From contig AJWJ01000189.1 in the NCBI GenBank assembly GCA_000277445.1, positions 1 to 40,095 on the forward strand: a DNA stretch of 40,095 nucleotides, written 5' to 3'. The notes beneath the pieces were generated by a model. The model saw only the letters and a program-made list of their open reading frames with translations, had not been told where the DNA came from and did not search any database. The position numbers were made by a program, and so were the translations under genes. Position 1 is the stretch's first letter. Every line of letters starts with the position of its first letter. This DNA comes from Polysphondylium violaceum (Eukaryota; Evosea; Eumycetozoa; Dictyosteliales; Dictyosteliaceae). Of the stretch, positions 23,538-34,910 are shown one piece after another.

Positions 23538-26500
23538 ATGTCTCTATCTTATCCATTTGTTACACTATTACTGTGTCTCTCAATTGGTATGTATTTGTTA
23601 AATTTTTAAATTAATTAAAAACAATATCTAACTTTTTATTTAAAAAGCTAAAGGAGCCACAGTTTTAAAAGATTATAAATTGATAAATGATAGAGTATAC
23701 TATGGAGAAGATGAATCTTGCTTAAATATTGAATATCATATTCATTTAATGGATACAAATCCTATTTTTTCATCAAATATTATTTTATTAAATCCAAAGA
23801 CTACTTTTGAAAATTTCAATGTTAAATTATTAAAATATAATTCAGGAAATTATATTTTTTCTATCCAAGGAAAAGCTTTATTTTCTATAGATGATTATAT
23901 TTTAAATTTCCAAGTAACAAATGATATGGATGAAATTAGTTCTTTTTTATTATCCAATTTTCCTATATCTTGTAAAAGTATGTTTTTTTTTTTTTATCGC
24001 TCCCACAAATTTATTAATCAATGAATTATAGGACCTGATAATATTTTACTGGAAAAGTCAATGTTTGAAATTTCTAAACCAACATATTCAAACAATATTA
24101 TTCAATTTGATGTTGTAATTGATAAAATTAAAACCAAATATCGTCCCCAATCAGATTCAGTTACCACCAGTGTAACATCAGATTTTTCTAAAGTAACAGT
24201 ATCTGGAAAAGAGATATATGGTATTGATTCGCTTTATAGAGTTTCAGTAATTCCTTCTATTTCTAAACTGATGGAATCTCAATATTTTCAAGTGACCTTC
24301 CAGTTTGATAGTTTCCCTAGTACTATTACATTTTATTTACTTAATCCATTTGATATTAAAAGTAAGTTTTATATAATTGCAATATATTGTAATTGATTTT
24401 AATATATATATATATAAATTCATTATAGAAAAGCACAATGAAAAACCTTTATTAGTGGCATCAAATCCAAAGGTTTATCCCTTCTCTTTTAATCAAACTA
24501 TTTATGATGATAATACTGTAGTTGTTATATATGAAGTTAAAAGTAAATTTTCAAATAGTTTTTTGGCCTATACAACTAAAAATAATCATTTTATTACTTC
24601 TTACCCTGATCGTCCCATTACCTTTATTCCTGCCTATAGTACTCCTGATGCCAAATATTTTGTTGGTATGCTAAGTATTAATGACTCTTTACAAGGGAAT
24701 AATATTTTCAATGTTTCTTATCTTCAAGAAAAAGATGGTGTTGTTGTTCTTGAAAACGAACCTCTTTTATATGATTTTACAAAAAGAAGAAAACTCCCAT
24801 GGTTACCTGTTGTGAAAATGATCTCTGATACAACTTTAAATATGGGTTTAATAGAGTTTCTCATTGAGGATGTTGATATCCTGAGAAGCCCAAAGATTTT
24901 AGACTTTTCAGGAAAAGTTAGCCCTTTTACTTTTCCATATGGTTTCATTGGATCTAAAATGAATGGAATATTGTACTCTACAAGCCAAATCTCACCCCTC
25001 TCTTTATTGCCTAGAAACTATTCCATCAACTCAGACAATTTACATAATTATTATTCAAGCAGCTACTTATCACCCTCCAATATGTTGATTGATGATTTAC
25101 ATAATTATTATTTGGGCAGCTTTTTATCACCCTCCAATAAGTTATTGATGATGTTCCTCCTGAGGCTACTTCTTTAAATATCAAAAGATTAAACTCTAAT
25201 ATGATAGTAGTCACTTTGGGTATTAAGGATCAGGGAACTGGCCTCTATGAGATCAATTGCGTAAGTCCAAATGGTATCTTTCGGGCTGTAGATGTGATTA
25301 TTTCTGGATCATTATTTGAAGGTGTGTTTGAACTCGTATTTGATTTATCTAAAAACTTTTTGATTAAAGACAAACTATCTTTAGAACTTATAGATTTCAA
25401 TAACAACAGGAAAGAAATTTCATACTTTACTTTTGATCTCCATGAGGCCACTCATATTTTGAATCCAAAAGGTAACATATTGGTTATTTTAGATTCCAAT
25501 CGTAGCTACTAATATCTTTTGTTGTTAAAAAATAATAGAAATTACTATTGCAGATTTTTCTTATTTCAAATTTAATCATGAATCAATTGATACAACTTTT
25601 GGGCATAGAAAGACATCTTTATTCTTCAGAGTATCAGATCTTCCCATTGATTTTACTCCCCAAATCTATATTAATGAATCAAGTGTTGAGTTTGTTGAGC
25701 CAAAGAGACATGCTTACTCTTTTATTGGCAAATATCATCGAGGTATGGAGATGTTTGTTATTGATATTGAACTCCCATCAAAACTATTTGATACCAATTT
25801 ATCCTATATCCTCTTTGCACCAACAAAGATTGAAAGATCAGCATTGGAAACTAAATTTGGTTCTGATGCTACTATTAAAATCACTTCAAAATGCAAGTAA
25901 ACTTGTCATAACAATAGGAGTATTTATTGATTCTAACCATATTAATTATATCTATAGACTTTGATAACTATCCACCAATGATTACCAATTTCAAATTTAT
26001 CAAATCTCATGTGGTTGAAATAGATGTTGATCAAGAGATTGAGATAGGTTGGGAATTTGAAATCACAGATAATCCAAATGGATTTTGTTATGGTACATTT
26101 GAGATTACATCTGATAAGGATGGATCCCCATTTGTGTTTAACATCTCTAGTATAGATAGGATTTCTGGCAATGAGTTTCAAGGCTATTATCCCATTACCT
26201 TTAAAGTCTATGGCAACACTATTGATCAAAGTTATTCAATCTCTTCCGTTAATCTTTATGATAAAAATGGCAGAGTTTCGACGTATCCAACTTGGGACTA
26301 CCCAACAAGACTTTCACCATTGCTACGTTTATCAAAGGACCATTCAATCAAATTAGTGTGTAAGAATGTTGTATCTCTCAACACATTGGCACCCTCTTTA
26401 AAACCAGTTCAGGGATTCTCTTATTCATTTAATCCAGTCGATAGAATGGTATCATTTACCATTAAAGTTGTCGATAATGGTGGAAGAGGCTTTTCACCAT

Positions 26501-29500
26501 TCAGTAAACATAATCCAATAGTTTATGTAGATGGTATTTATGACCATATCAAAGTTCAAACTAATGTTTGTGGATCATGTGCCAACACAGCCTCTTTAAT
26601 TACCTATATTGCCAAAGTTGAGTTGAATTATAATTTAATTATTTCTGGTTGTTCATTCTCTGTTTTTGGTATTGTGGACAGACATATGAACTTTTATGGT
26701 GCCAATGCTAAATCTTTAAAGGAATTGGGATTTAAATCAACCCTAAAGAAAACCGATATTTATTTTATTCCATCTATTTCCTCTATAACTCCTATCAGTG
26801 ACATTGGTGGTGACATTACAATTCACGGTGAACGGTTTACATCTAAATGTAAGGTTTATACCCAAAATAATGGAGGTGAATTTACTGAAAGAACAGTGAA
26901 GATACTCTCCTCAACTATGATCATTACAACTATCCCCTCCAGCAAAACAGACATTAATGTTAAAGTTTTATACTCACCCAGTAAATACACCAACACAATC
27001 AAGGTTTCTCCTTTTATTTCTAGTAAAAAGAAATTTGTCTACATTGATACTAACTCCAACTGTGCGACCAATTGTGGGACTATAGATAATCCATACAAAA
27101 CTATTAAAGAAGCTCTCACCAAATCCGATTCATTCAGTGATACTCTTCTCATTTTGCCGGGTGTTTATGTTGGTGAAGAGAATACCCAAATCGATATCAC
27201 TGTATTTAGAGAAATCTTTTCCTTAAGTGGTCCAGAGACTACAATCATTAACTGTGAAGGCTATGGCTATGGTATCAAAGCTAAAAACGCCAAAAGATTG
27301 ATCTTGACTGGTGTCACCCTAAGAAACTGCGTTTCGGATCAAGGTGGCGCTCTTAGTCTTTACAACACCCCCACGAGACTTGTAAATGTCCATTTTGTAA
27401 ACAATACCGCTCTCAATGGCGGTGCTGTCTATGTCTTTGGTCAAGAGTTGTCGATTAAAGACTCAGTATTTTACAACAATACAGTTGTAAGTAATGGCGC
27501 CTCCATATATGCTGACTTGGCCATTGTTAAAATAAAAGGTGATCTTACAAGCTTTGTTCCCAATATTGACTTATCAAGCAATACTGATAGTAGTGGTCGA
27601 GCAAAGGACATTCTTTGTAGAAACTCTACTATCAAGATTGACGAAACCATCGATATGAATAAGGCTGATTTCGAATGCTTCGATGGATGTGATTCTTCCT
27701 ATGCTAACAAACCACTTTGTCTCAGCACCATAGTAAATTACAAAGCTGGTAAATCTGTTTGCACCAAAGAGTCATGTCTTAGCCGTCCAGATGAATGTAG
27801 TTGTCTCTTCTCGGGCTTGGTATTGGAAACTTACAGCCAAGATTGTTCTGTTCTTGAAATTGATCAGTGTGAATCCTATCACCAACAACCGGCACATGAT
27901 ATCGTTTTAGAGAAACATTCTGGAGGCCAAAACAAAATAGTTAATAGATTCTATGGCTATTTATCTGTTTCAGAGTCTAAATATGTTACCCTCTTGTTCA
28001 CTGGCTCCAATTACGGTTATATTCTTAAAATCAACACCAAAGAGCAATTTTCAATGATCCAAAACACAAGATTCAATCAAACTAAAACAATCTACCTAAC
28101 TCATAAGCATGTCCATTTTATTGAAATTATTGTATTCTCTAGTGTATCCCAATCCTCCCAGAGATACTTCCAAATGACCCCATTTCTCTCCATCAACGAT
28201 GATATATTCTACTCAAATTTAATTTGCGGCGACAAGGTTTTGGATAAAATGGAATCATTTGCAAATGATGACGATGATAGAATCTCCAATCCCTTCTATT
28301 GTCCCGCTGATCTTGAATATCCAACACTTGGAAGCAACCCATATTGTGGTGACAAGATTTGCAATGAAGTTCCCGATGAATGTTTCCAAGATTGCTTTGA
28401 TGTCTTGACTAAAACATGCCCAACTAGAACAGTACCAGATGGCCACATTGCTCCCGGGTTCTTTGTCAGTGATGATACTCTTGGCGAACTTATTTATAAC
28501 CAATTTATTTGGAAGCTACCAGGATCTGACCATTTGACTTTTGGTATCGATATTGTCAATGGTGAAGAAGCTAGTGCTCCAATCTTCCAATTTGATTATT
28601 GTCAACACATTGCTCCAAATATTATGGAAGACATTTACCGAGGCAATGTATATTTACTCCCAGATCAATTCAACGCACGCCCATTACCCGAGTGCACATA
28701 CTCTTCAAGCACTAAATCAAATGATACTTCATTTGAAGTATCCCAATCTTTACAGGCATCAGCCTCCCAATCCTATGAAGCCAGTGTCAGTGGAGGATTT
28801 ATGGGTACAAGTGGCTCGGTAACTGCTGCATATTCTCAAGAAAAATCATCCAAAGAAGCCAGTAAACTCTCTACCAATAGTAAAGAAAAGATCTTTAAGA
28901 CAGATCTCTATTGCAAGACATCTTTTGTTGAAATGGATATGGAAAAAATTGCCCTTCATCCAAATCTCCTGAGATCTCTGAGTGAAGTTGTTGATGTTGA
29001 AGGAGTAGTTGAACTTGTGAAAAAACATGGAACCCATTTCTACAATAGTGCATTCCTTGGTGGTAAATTAACCCAATTAACCATTGTCAAATCATCGGAT
29101 GTTAAAAAGAGTTCAGAATCATCATTTAGTCAAAGTGCAGCAGCCTCCTTATCAGCATCTGTAAACTCACCATCGTTCTCTGTATCTGCATCGGTCTCTG
29201 GATCCCTTGATTCAAGCAATGATAAATCTCAAGAAGAGAGCAACAGAGATTCATCCACTACAAGTCGTATTCTCACCTATGGCGGTGCACCTGCTGCCTT
29301 CTCTCCCGCCCAAGATGGGGAATCATCTCCAACCTATTCTGATTGGTCGAGAACCATTGATCTTTTACCAGTACCAATAGACTATAGATTGGTTCCAATT
29401 AGAAATTTAATCAAAGATACATGGAAAAGCAAGCATAACCCAGACACTAATCTCAAGTCTCTTTGGGAACAAGCCGAAGACATTTATTATGCTATGAACC

Positions 29501-30793
29501 AATTTGATTTTTCCTCTTCTCAAAGTGGCTATTCTCTTATTTTTGAATTGGACTCCTCGAGGGCCAACTATGAAACAAACAATAGTCCTGAGCTTGAAAT
29601 TATCTACTGGGTAAAAGGAAAAGATAAACCTCTGGTCTTTAGACAAAAGATGGAGTTGGTTCATGTTGGTTTGGATGGCAGAGAATATGGATATCTTTAC
29701 AAGAATAGTAAACTCTATAGCCACGCCAGATGCTTTAGATACACTGCCTTCAACAGAGATATCTCTACATCATATGCAACCGACTTTATGTCATGTGATT
29801 ATGGAGCCCAAGCCAACATGCAATATCCTATTAGATTAGATTTCACTGGACCAAACTTTTTCTCTAGTGTTAAAACACCCGAAATCAAACTAACATTTAA
29901 AGAGGGTGATGAATCTTTAATCAATTACAATAACCCAGCTAAAATTATTTCTTGGTTGAATAATCAAGCTATTCTCTTCAATCAAGATGGTGTTATAACC
30001 AAAGGAACTGATTATTATCTTAGTACTGCATTTGAAAATCGTTGGGCATGGTAAGCTTATTGTTATTATTTTTTTTTTAATTCACTATTATTGATCCCAA
30101 CATAATACATACTATAACTATAGGCATACTTCAAAGAGTTATTTGTTCCGAAACTACTATCCGGGCTCCCATACCGTTAGTTGTACTGACGACTTTTCCT
30201 ATACCAGTAGTGGTACATGCAAAGACTCTATTATTTTCAAGTTTGGTAAATCAATAATGGCAGGAAATAAAGAAATCCCTGATAATAACAATCCTGTCCA
30301 AGGTGAATGGTTTGCCACTCTAGGTGAGGAAAGACCACTTATCAACTGGTTCAACTACAAAGCTCCCATTGGTAATGACTTTAAGGGTACATTAGAGATC
30401 GCTCATCGTTCAGATATTGGTTTACAATCTAGAATCTATTGGGTCAAAGTATTTTATCCAAGCAATGACAATAACTGGTTATTTGACATCAAGGCCTATC
30501 ACATTAAATCCGATCAAAATAGTATCCACAGTAAAGAATATTTAGAGGTAAACATTGAGCCTGGCACACCCAAGGATAGATTCTCTCCCTATAAGTTCAT
30601 TACTCTTAAACCTTTGGAGATCAGTGAACCAAAACAACTATTCTTTTACCACAACTACAATTACCCCGTTGATGGTGTATTGAGTACAGGTTTTGAATCT
30701 ATTTACAATCTCCCAAGCTATGCATTTATTCTTCTAGATGGAAAGAATATCACCTTTTTAGACTCTGGTACTGGTAATTCTTATCATTATTAA
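23538..30793 (+). CDS. Giant secreted TIG/beta-helix/PA14/MACPF protein
   Basis: Seven exons separated by introns at 23587-23647, 23978-24031, 24362-24428, 25472-25538, 25893-25957 and 30051-30123, encoding about 2,290 residues. It looks nearly whole, with about one break. Order of parts: signal peptide (MSLSYPFVTLLLCLSIG); Tiger-like repeated Ig-type modules (23.6-26.7 kb), including the ELPSKLF and PTKIERSALETKFG wording typical of Tgr ectodomains; a TIG/IPT domain (about 26770-26990); parallel beta-helix (27040-27520, CATNCGT start); Cys-rich and PA14-like parts (27650-28230); a Cys-rich link (CGDKICNEVPDEC); MACPF (about 28480-29420, HGTHFYNSAFLGG at 29026); and a C-terminal beta domain. 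The second half is paralogous to the whole minus-strand neighbour. No C-terminal membrane anchor is visible, unlike TgrB1/TgrC1. Fusion of recognition-type and pore-type domains is the striking point; function is inferred. Confidence 0.82.
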
Positions 30794-30816
30794 GGTATTC
30801 GAATTCATAAATAAAC

Positions 30817-30832
30817 ATCCGTCCGGACGGAT
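30817..30832. other. Perfect 16-bp GC-rich palindrome
   Basis: ATCCGTCCGGACGGAT is identical on both strands and sits between two convergent stop codons (30793 and 30959) in AT-rich DNA. It could be a transcription-end signal, a protein-binding dyad or a remnant of an excised element. Confidence 0.6.
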
Positions 30833-30958
30833 TTGATCCCACAAAAAATTTATTTTTTTTTTGTTTAAACAGAAAATCTCCATATTTGGCAAACAAATAA
30901 ACCATTAATAGTATTTGAAAAGAAGACATTTATTTGTTTATATCATGAATAAAACTCA

Positions 30959-32800
30959 CTACAGAATATTACATTGTGGGCATAATCCTCTTTTGGGGAC
31001 TTGTTTTTTGTGATCTGGAGTTTTGTTTGTTTTTTCTGCTGTTGTGGGTTGAGTAAGAGGTGCACCATCATTCAGTGGTTTTCTTTTTCTTGAAACATTA
31101 TCATCAGGATTTCTATATACATTTTGTTTTTTTTGCTTATTATTTTTATTATTATACTTGGTTTTTGGCAGTAATGGAGACTTTTCAATGGTAGAATGGG
31201 GTGCTTCTTTCGAATCACTTATTATAGCCATAACCTGTGCAGTTTCTTCAGCCGTTGTTGTGGATATACTTCCATCCCTAATAACATCGTCTACTAATAT
31301 AGCTACGATGGCATTAGCATTTTTATTATATTCTACTGAATATTGCTGGCACTCTGGCTGTTGGCAAAATATTGTGTACTGTTTTTTTTTGGATTCTATG
31401 TCATCTCCACACCAATTTTTATTTGTAATATCGGCAAACCTTACCGTACCATCCTCATCAATAAATATATCATCTTTGCTTGATAGGGGTCCCATTGGTA
31501 CACGATATCTTTGTTTACTTGATATGAGAGCATCAACTACACCTTTATCTTTGTTTCCTTGGTAATCAAGCACTTTTTCCATACTGTCTTGATATAGTCT
31601 ATGTTGAGAAAGAGAAAAATTTAGTTTTATGAGAGAATAAATTATTGATAATGATGTATTACTCACTTTGCTTCATTTTCTAAATAAGATTTAAAACCCA
31701 TCATTAGTACAGAATTTTCATTGGTAATATAACATTCAGTTTCTAATGAACGCATAACTGTTCTCCTTTCGATATGGCAATAAATACATAAGTTTTTGAA
31801 TTGGTAATTATATTATATTACTACATACCAACAAACTAAATCCCAATCTCCTCCGCATATCTTATTACAAAGAGGGAATAAAATTCTTTCAAAGAATAGA
31901 ATCAATCTTGATTTTCTGTTTTTGATACGATCATGAAACATATTTAATAATGACCCTATTTTTTCTATCCCTGAGTTTTTATACTTGAATTCTTCTAAAG
32001 CTCTTTCTTGAATAGATTTTGGATTCCATTTTTTAGGGTCTCCTTCCTTACCCTCTTTCCAGCTATTATATCCATAGCGTACCAAAAAAATATTTGAGAT
32101 TTGAAATTTTAAGAGATTTTCATAATGAAGTTTATCCTCATCGAATTGAAAACTATATAAAAGGTAGAATTTGCTAGTGGTAGTAAAGGGAACAAATGGT
32201 TTTAAAAGCTGGGACATTCTCTCTGATCTGAATGTCGGTTGGGCTTGTCCTTGCCTTTCAAGTAAAAGTTTTTGGGTACAGTGGGTACATGGCATGAATT
32301 TGGTGAATAAATAAAAACCGTTTTGGCATTTGCTCTTAAGACCCTCATAGGTGTTCATAACTTCTAGAATAATAGATTCTGAATGATATGGGGCTTTTTT
32401 TTGATCATCCATCATTTGCACAATTATAAATTGGTCTTGATCAAATTTCTCTAACTTTTCTCTAAATTTTGATTGATCACCTTTTATTCTTACAACTTTC
32501 TTGTCCCCATCTATTAAAATAGTCCATTCACTGTTCGGATATTCAAAGGACTGGGCTTCCAATGTACTTGGATTAAATGCAAATCCTACATTTAAAGAAT
32601 CAATTAATACCAAATATCTGCTTGTGGCTCTATCTTTTCAAATACGAACCAAATTGAGAAATAGGGGCTTTAGAGTGTTTGGGGAATATAATATCATACA
32701 TTTTATCCAATTGATCTATAACATCTACCGGCACTTCGTTCCATAGGGATAAAGTTATTGGTATTAAAAATATAAATATAAAATATACCTTTTTCATCAT
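30959..32800 (-). CDS. Secreted deaminase-like protein
   Basis: Three exons are separated by introns at 31766-31828 and 31599-31666, for about 570 residues. The gene looks nearly whole, with about one break. It begins MMKKVYFIFIFLIPITLS, a clear signal peptide. The central part has HSE (32385-32377), about 28 residues, then PCTHC (32292-32278). This is the spacing and order of the zinc-binding HxE...PCxxC signature of the cytidine-deaminase fold, with a preceding FIIVQMMDD strand. Downstream is a conserved-looking GGDWDLVCWR motif at the first splice junction. The last exon encodes a hydrophilic, Lys/Asn-rich tail ending in GLCPQCNIL. A secreted deaminase is unusual for a housekeeping enzyme; secreted members of this fold are best known as effectors. 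Activity and target are not shown by the sequence. Confidence 0.65.
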
Positions 32801-33049
32801 CTTGTCTTCTGTTTTAAAATAACTTCCAAGGTAAATATTAAGATGATCTTGCCTTCACAAAAAAAAAAAATAAAAAAAATAAAATTCTTTTTTCTCCACC
32901 TAAAAAATCATTACTTAAACTAACACGTGGATCTTTTCTTTGCGTGCAGGCAAAATTTTTAATCTGAGAGTGAGAGGTGTCATCCCGTATAATACCATCA
33001 TCCATCTCACCTCTTTCAAAATTTAAAACAAAAACTGCCAAAAAAAACA
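32801..33049. other. Upstream region of the deaminase-like gene
   Basis: AT-rich, with A-runs at 32859-32882. From about 32998 it begins to resemble the DNA upstream of MED24 (CACCTCTTTCAAAATTTAAAA, then AACTGCCAAAAA), so the duplicated MED24 leader starts here. No separate gene is seen. Confidence 0.5.
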
Positions 33050-33235
33050 CCCACTTCATTTCCATCATCATCTTACACAATTGGCACAACACAATCACCA
33101 CAAACACAACCAACCACACGCACAAAGAGTAACTGAGTGATTATTATTGTGTATGCGCTTATTTTGATCAACAACAGGGATCTTTGTTGTAGTAGTAGCA
33201 CTGCAGTCGTAGAAGTAGAAGTAGTAATTTCTTAG
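33050..33235 (+). repeat. Near-identical copy of the MED24 leader
   Basis: About 185 bases that match 35121-35308 with only about four differences by eye: one G/A, one extra base and two changes at the right edge. The original lies just upstream of the MED24 start codon, so this is a duplicated promoter or 5' leader. It contains the conserved GTGTATGCGCTTATTTTGAT and the GTAGTAGTAGCACT stretch. It continues into a decayed MED24 coding fragment at 33236. Confidence 0.85.
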
Positions 33236-33425
33236 ACTCGTCAACTATACTTTGTCATTCAAAAGAAATAAAAACACATCATATTGGAATTTAAGAAAAT
33301 ACTTGTTACATAGAAACCTCTGCTCCCAATACACGAAATCTCTGCGTTGGTACATTTATATACACTCTGATCATCAATTAATCCTGGATCTATTCAATGA
33401 TACAATAGTATGGCGACCATTTTTT
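33236..33425 (+). pseudogene. Decayed MED24 internal coding fragment
   Basis: Matches MED24 coding DNA at about 36748-36920 (TCAACTATACTTTGTCATTC, then ACACGAAATCTCTGCGTTGG) at roughly 85-90% identity, with substitutions, length changes and in-frame stops. It is fused directly to the leader copy, so about 1.4 kb of the original is missing between the two parts. It cannot encode a Mediator subunit. Confidence 0.8.
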
Positions 33426-33559
33426 GATAAAAAAAGTTTGACATTTTTATAAATTACCTGTTGCATATTTGCTGATCATAAATTCATGAATCTATTTGTA
33501 CCAATTAATTAATACAAAAATTATATCGTTGCAATCAATAAAAAAAGGTTTGGATTCCA

Positions 33560-33633
33560 TTTGAGATTATTAATAAACCCCTTGGTATTATGGATAAGAT
33601 TCAAAATTATGGAGTGAGAAAGCTTGGTTGCAA
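33560..33633. repeat. Dispersed repeat, copy 2
   Basis: Partner of 16893-16966, sharing GAGAAAGCTTGGTTGCAAA and the flanking AAGATTCAAAA block. Both copies lie in the decayed zones that flank the secreted-protein block. Confidence 0.55.
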
Positions 33634-34429
33634 ATGAGTGGCATCCTGGAAAAATAATGAAATATATCTATTTAAAAGGAAAATGTTTAATTTAAATCTA
33701 GATTTGTTATTGTGAGAACACGCCACATGACTCTGTTTCATACATTCTTGGAACTTTATCAAATCACCCACAATAACCATTAGGGTCTACAAAACAAATT
33801 CCTTTTATTTACCCACTATTTATGGAATTCATACCATGCTCTTTTCTTTTTTTAAAATCGATGATATGCAACCATAGTTTAATCTAGTGATTGATTTTAT
33901 ATTTGAAACTATCTGGAATATTTTTTGGTTCAAAAATGACTACACTCTAGTAGGAATACTTGAGTGAGAAGTTGGGATGCTGGTGGGCTGTCTAATAACA
34001 GAATATGTTGCAAGAGCTACTCGAGCACCCATCCACGCGAGTACTCAAGCTTTTAAAGCCCGAGTTTAGTCAGATTGGATGGGAACGATTGTTGAGTGTC
34101 AAAGTCTGGAAGCTATGCTTTCTCAAACAGATATTGGCCTCCATTCCCCATCAACAAAACCCGAACTGCTTGTTAGCAAGAGTAGCTACGCCAACGCCAA
34201 ACATGAGCTCTCCAACTATCGATTCGAATCCATAACACCATACAATTGAAAAGCAATAATAGATCATATCTTTATTTTTCATTTCATAGTTTTATTATCA
34301 TACTTTTACCAAACTCTGCAACTACCTCCTACTATAATAAATAGTAGTTGTAGAGCCCCACTTTTATTGTCTTCATTTATTCTACCTAATTGTCTTTTAA
34401 ATCCAAGATATATATATATTTTTGTAATC

Positions 34430-34700
34430 GTGTTATTTTCAATAATGAACTCTTATATACAAACACCAGCTCGTCCATCTCGAATGTGTATTCCCCTCGC
34501 AGCGGGTAAAGCCATTCAATCAATCGGAAATCCTCTTTACGTGTGTACCTGATTCTGCACAGGTCATCGCGGATATCCTTTTTATAACACCGAGTTTCAT
34601 AGCACCGGTACAGCCTCGCGAATGAGGAAATAAATGGTGTGGATATTCAAGGGTCCCCAATTACGCGCCATCTCGTCATAAATGTATTCGGAGTGCCTTG
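34430..34700 (-). pseudogene. Decayed coding stretch, family unknown
   Basis: The reverse strand reads as protein-like sequence over roughly 60 codons (for example DDLCRIRYTRKEDFRLIEWL followed by YPLRGEYTF). It is more GC-rich than its surroundings and is interrupted upstream. The charged, Trp-containing repeat-like wording recalls dictyostelid ankyrin-type families, but I cannot assign it. Confidence 0.35.
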
Positions 34701-34784
34701 TTTTGTCTACCGGGTCTTGACAAAAAGAGATAGAGTTGTTTATTTCCAATACTCTGATTTGATTGTTGGCCTTGAATCCTCCAC

Positions 34785-34910
34785 AGACTAAAAAAATTCT
34801 TGAAAAGGATAGAATCAATCTTGCTTTCTGTTTTTGATACGATCCTGAATGGATTCAATATTTCAAAGTCTGCTTTTTTACCCTCTTTCCAGCTAATATT
34901 AAATAGTAAG
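34785..34910 (-). pseudogene. Fossil of the deaminase-like gene
   Basis: About 125 bases match the 3' half of exon 1 of the gene at 30959-32800 (31880-31945, sharing GATAGAATCAATCTTG and CTGTTTTTGATACGATC, plus 32048-32068, sharing TTACCCTCTTTCCAGCTA). The stretch between the matching blocks is shorter than in the source. Same orientation as the source gene; broken and partial. Confidence 0.7.

Noticed and set aside
23224-23556. 110-codon Lys-rich frame on the minus strand
   Set aside because: It overlaps the bidirectional promoter and the first exon of the plus gene, has A-run-driven Lys content, and shows no signal peptide or domain.
25548-25964. 138-codon Leu-rich plus-strand frame
   Set aside because: It is a shifted reading of an exon of the large MACPF gene. 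The other frame reads as a Tgr-like module with normal composition.
34150-34240. Possible tRNA (GATTCGAATCC resembles a B box)
   Set aside because: No A box at the right distance and no cloverleaf stems on either strand.
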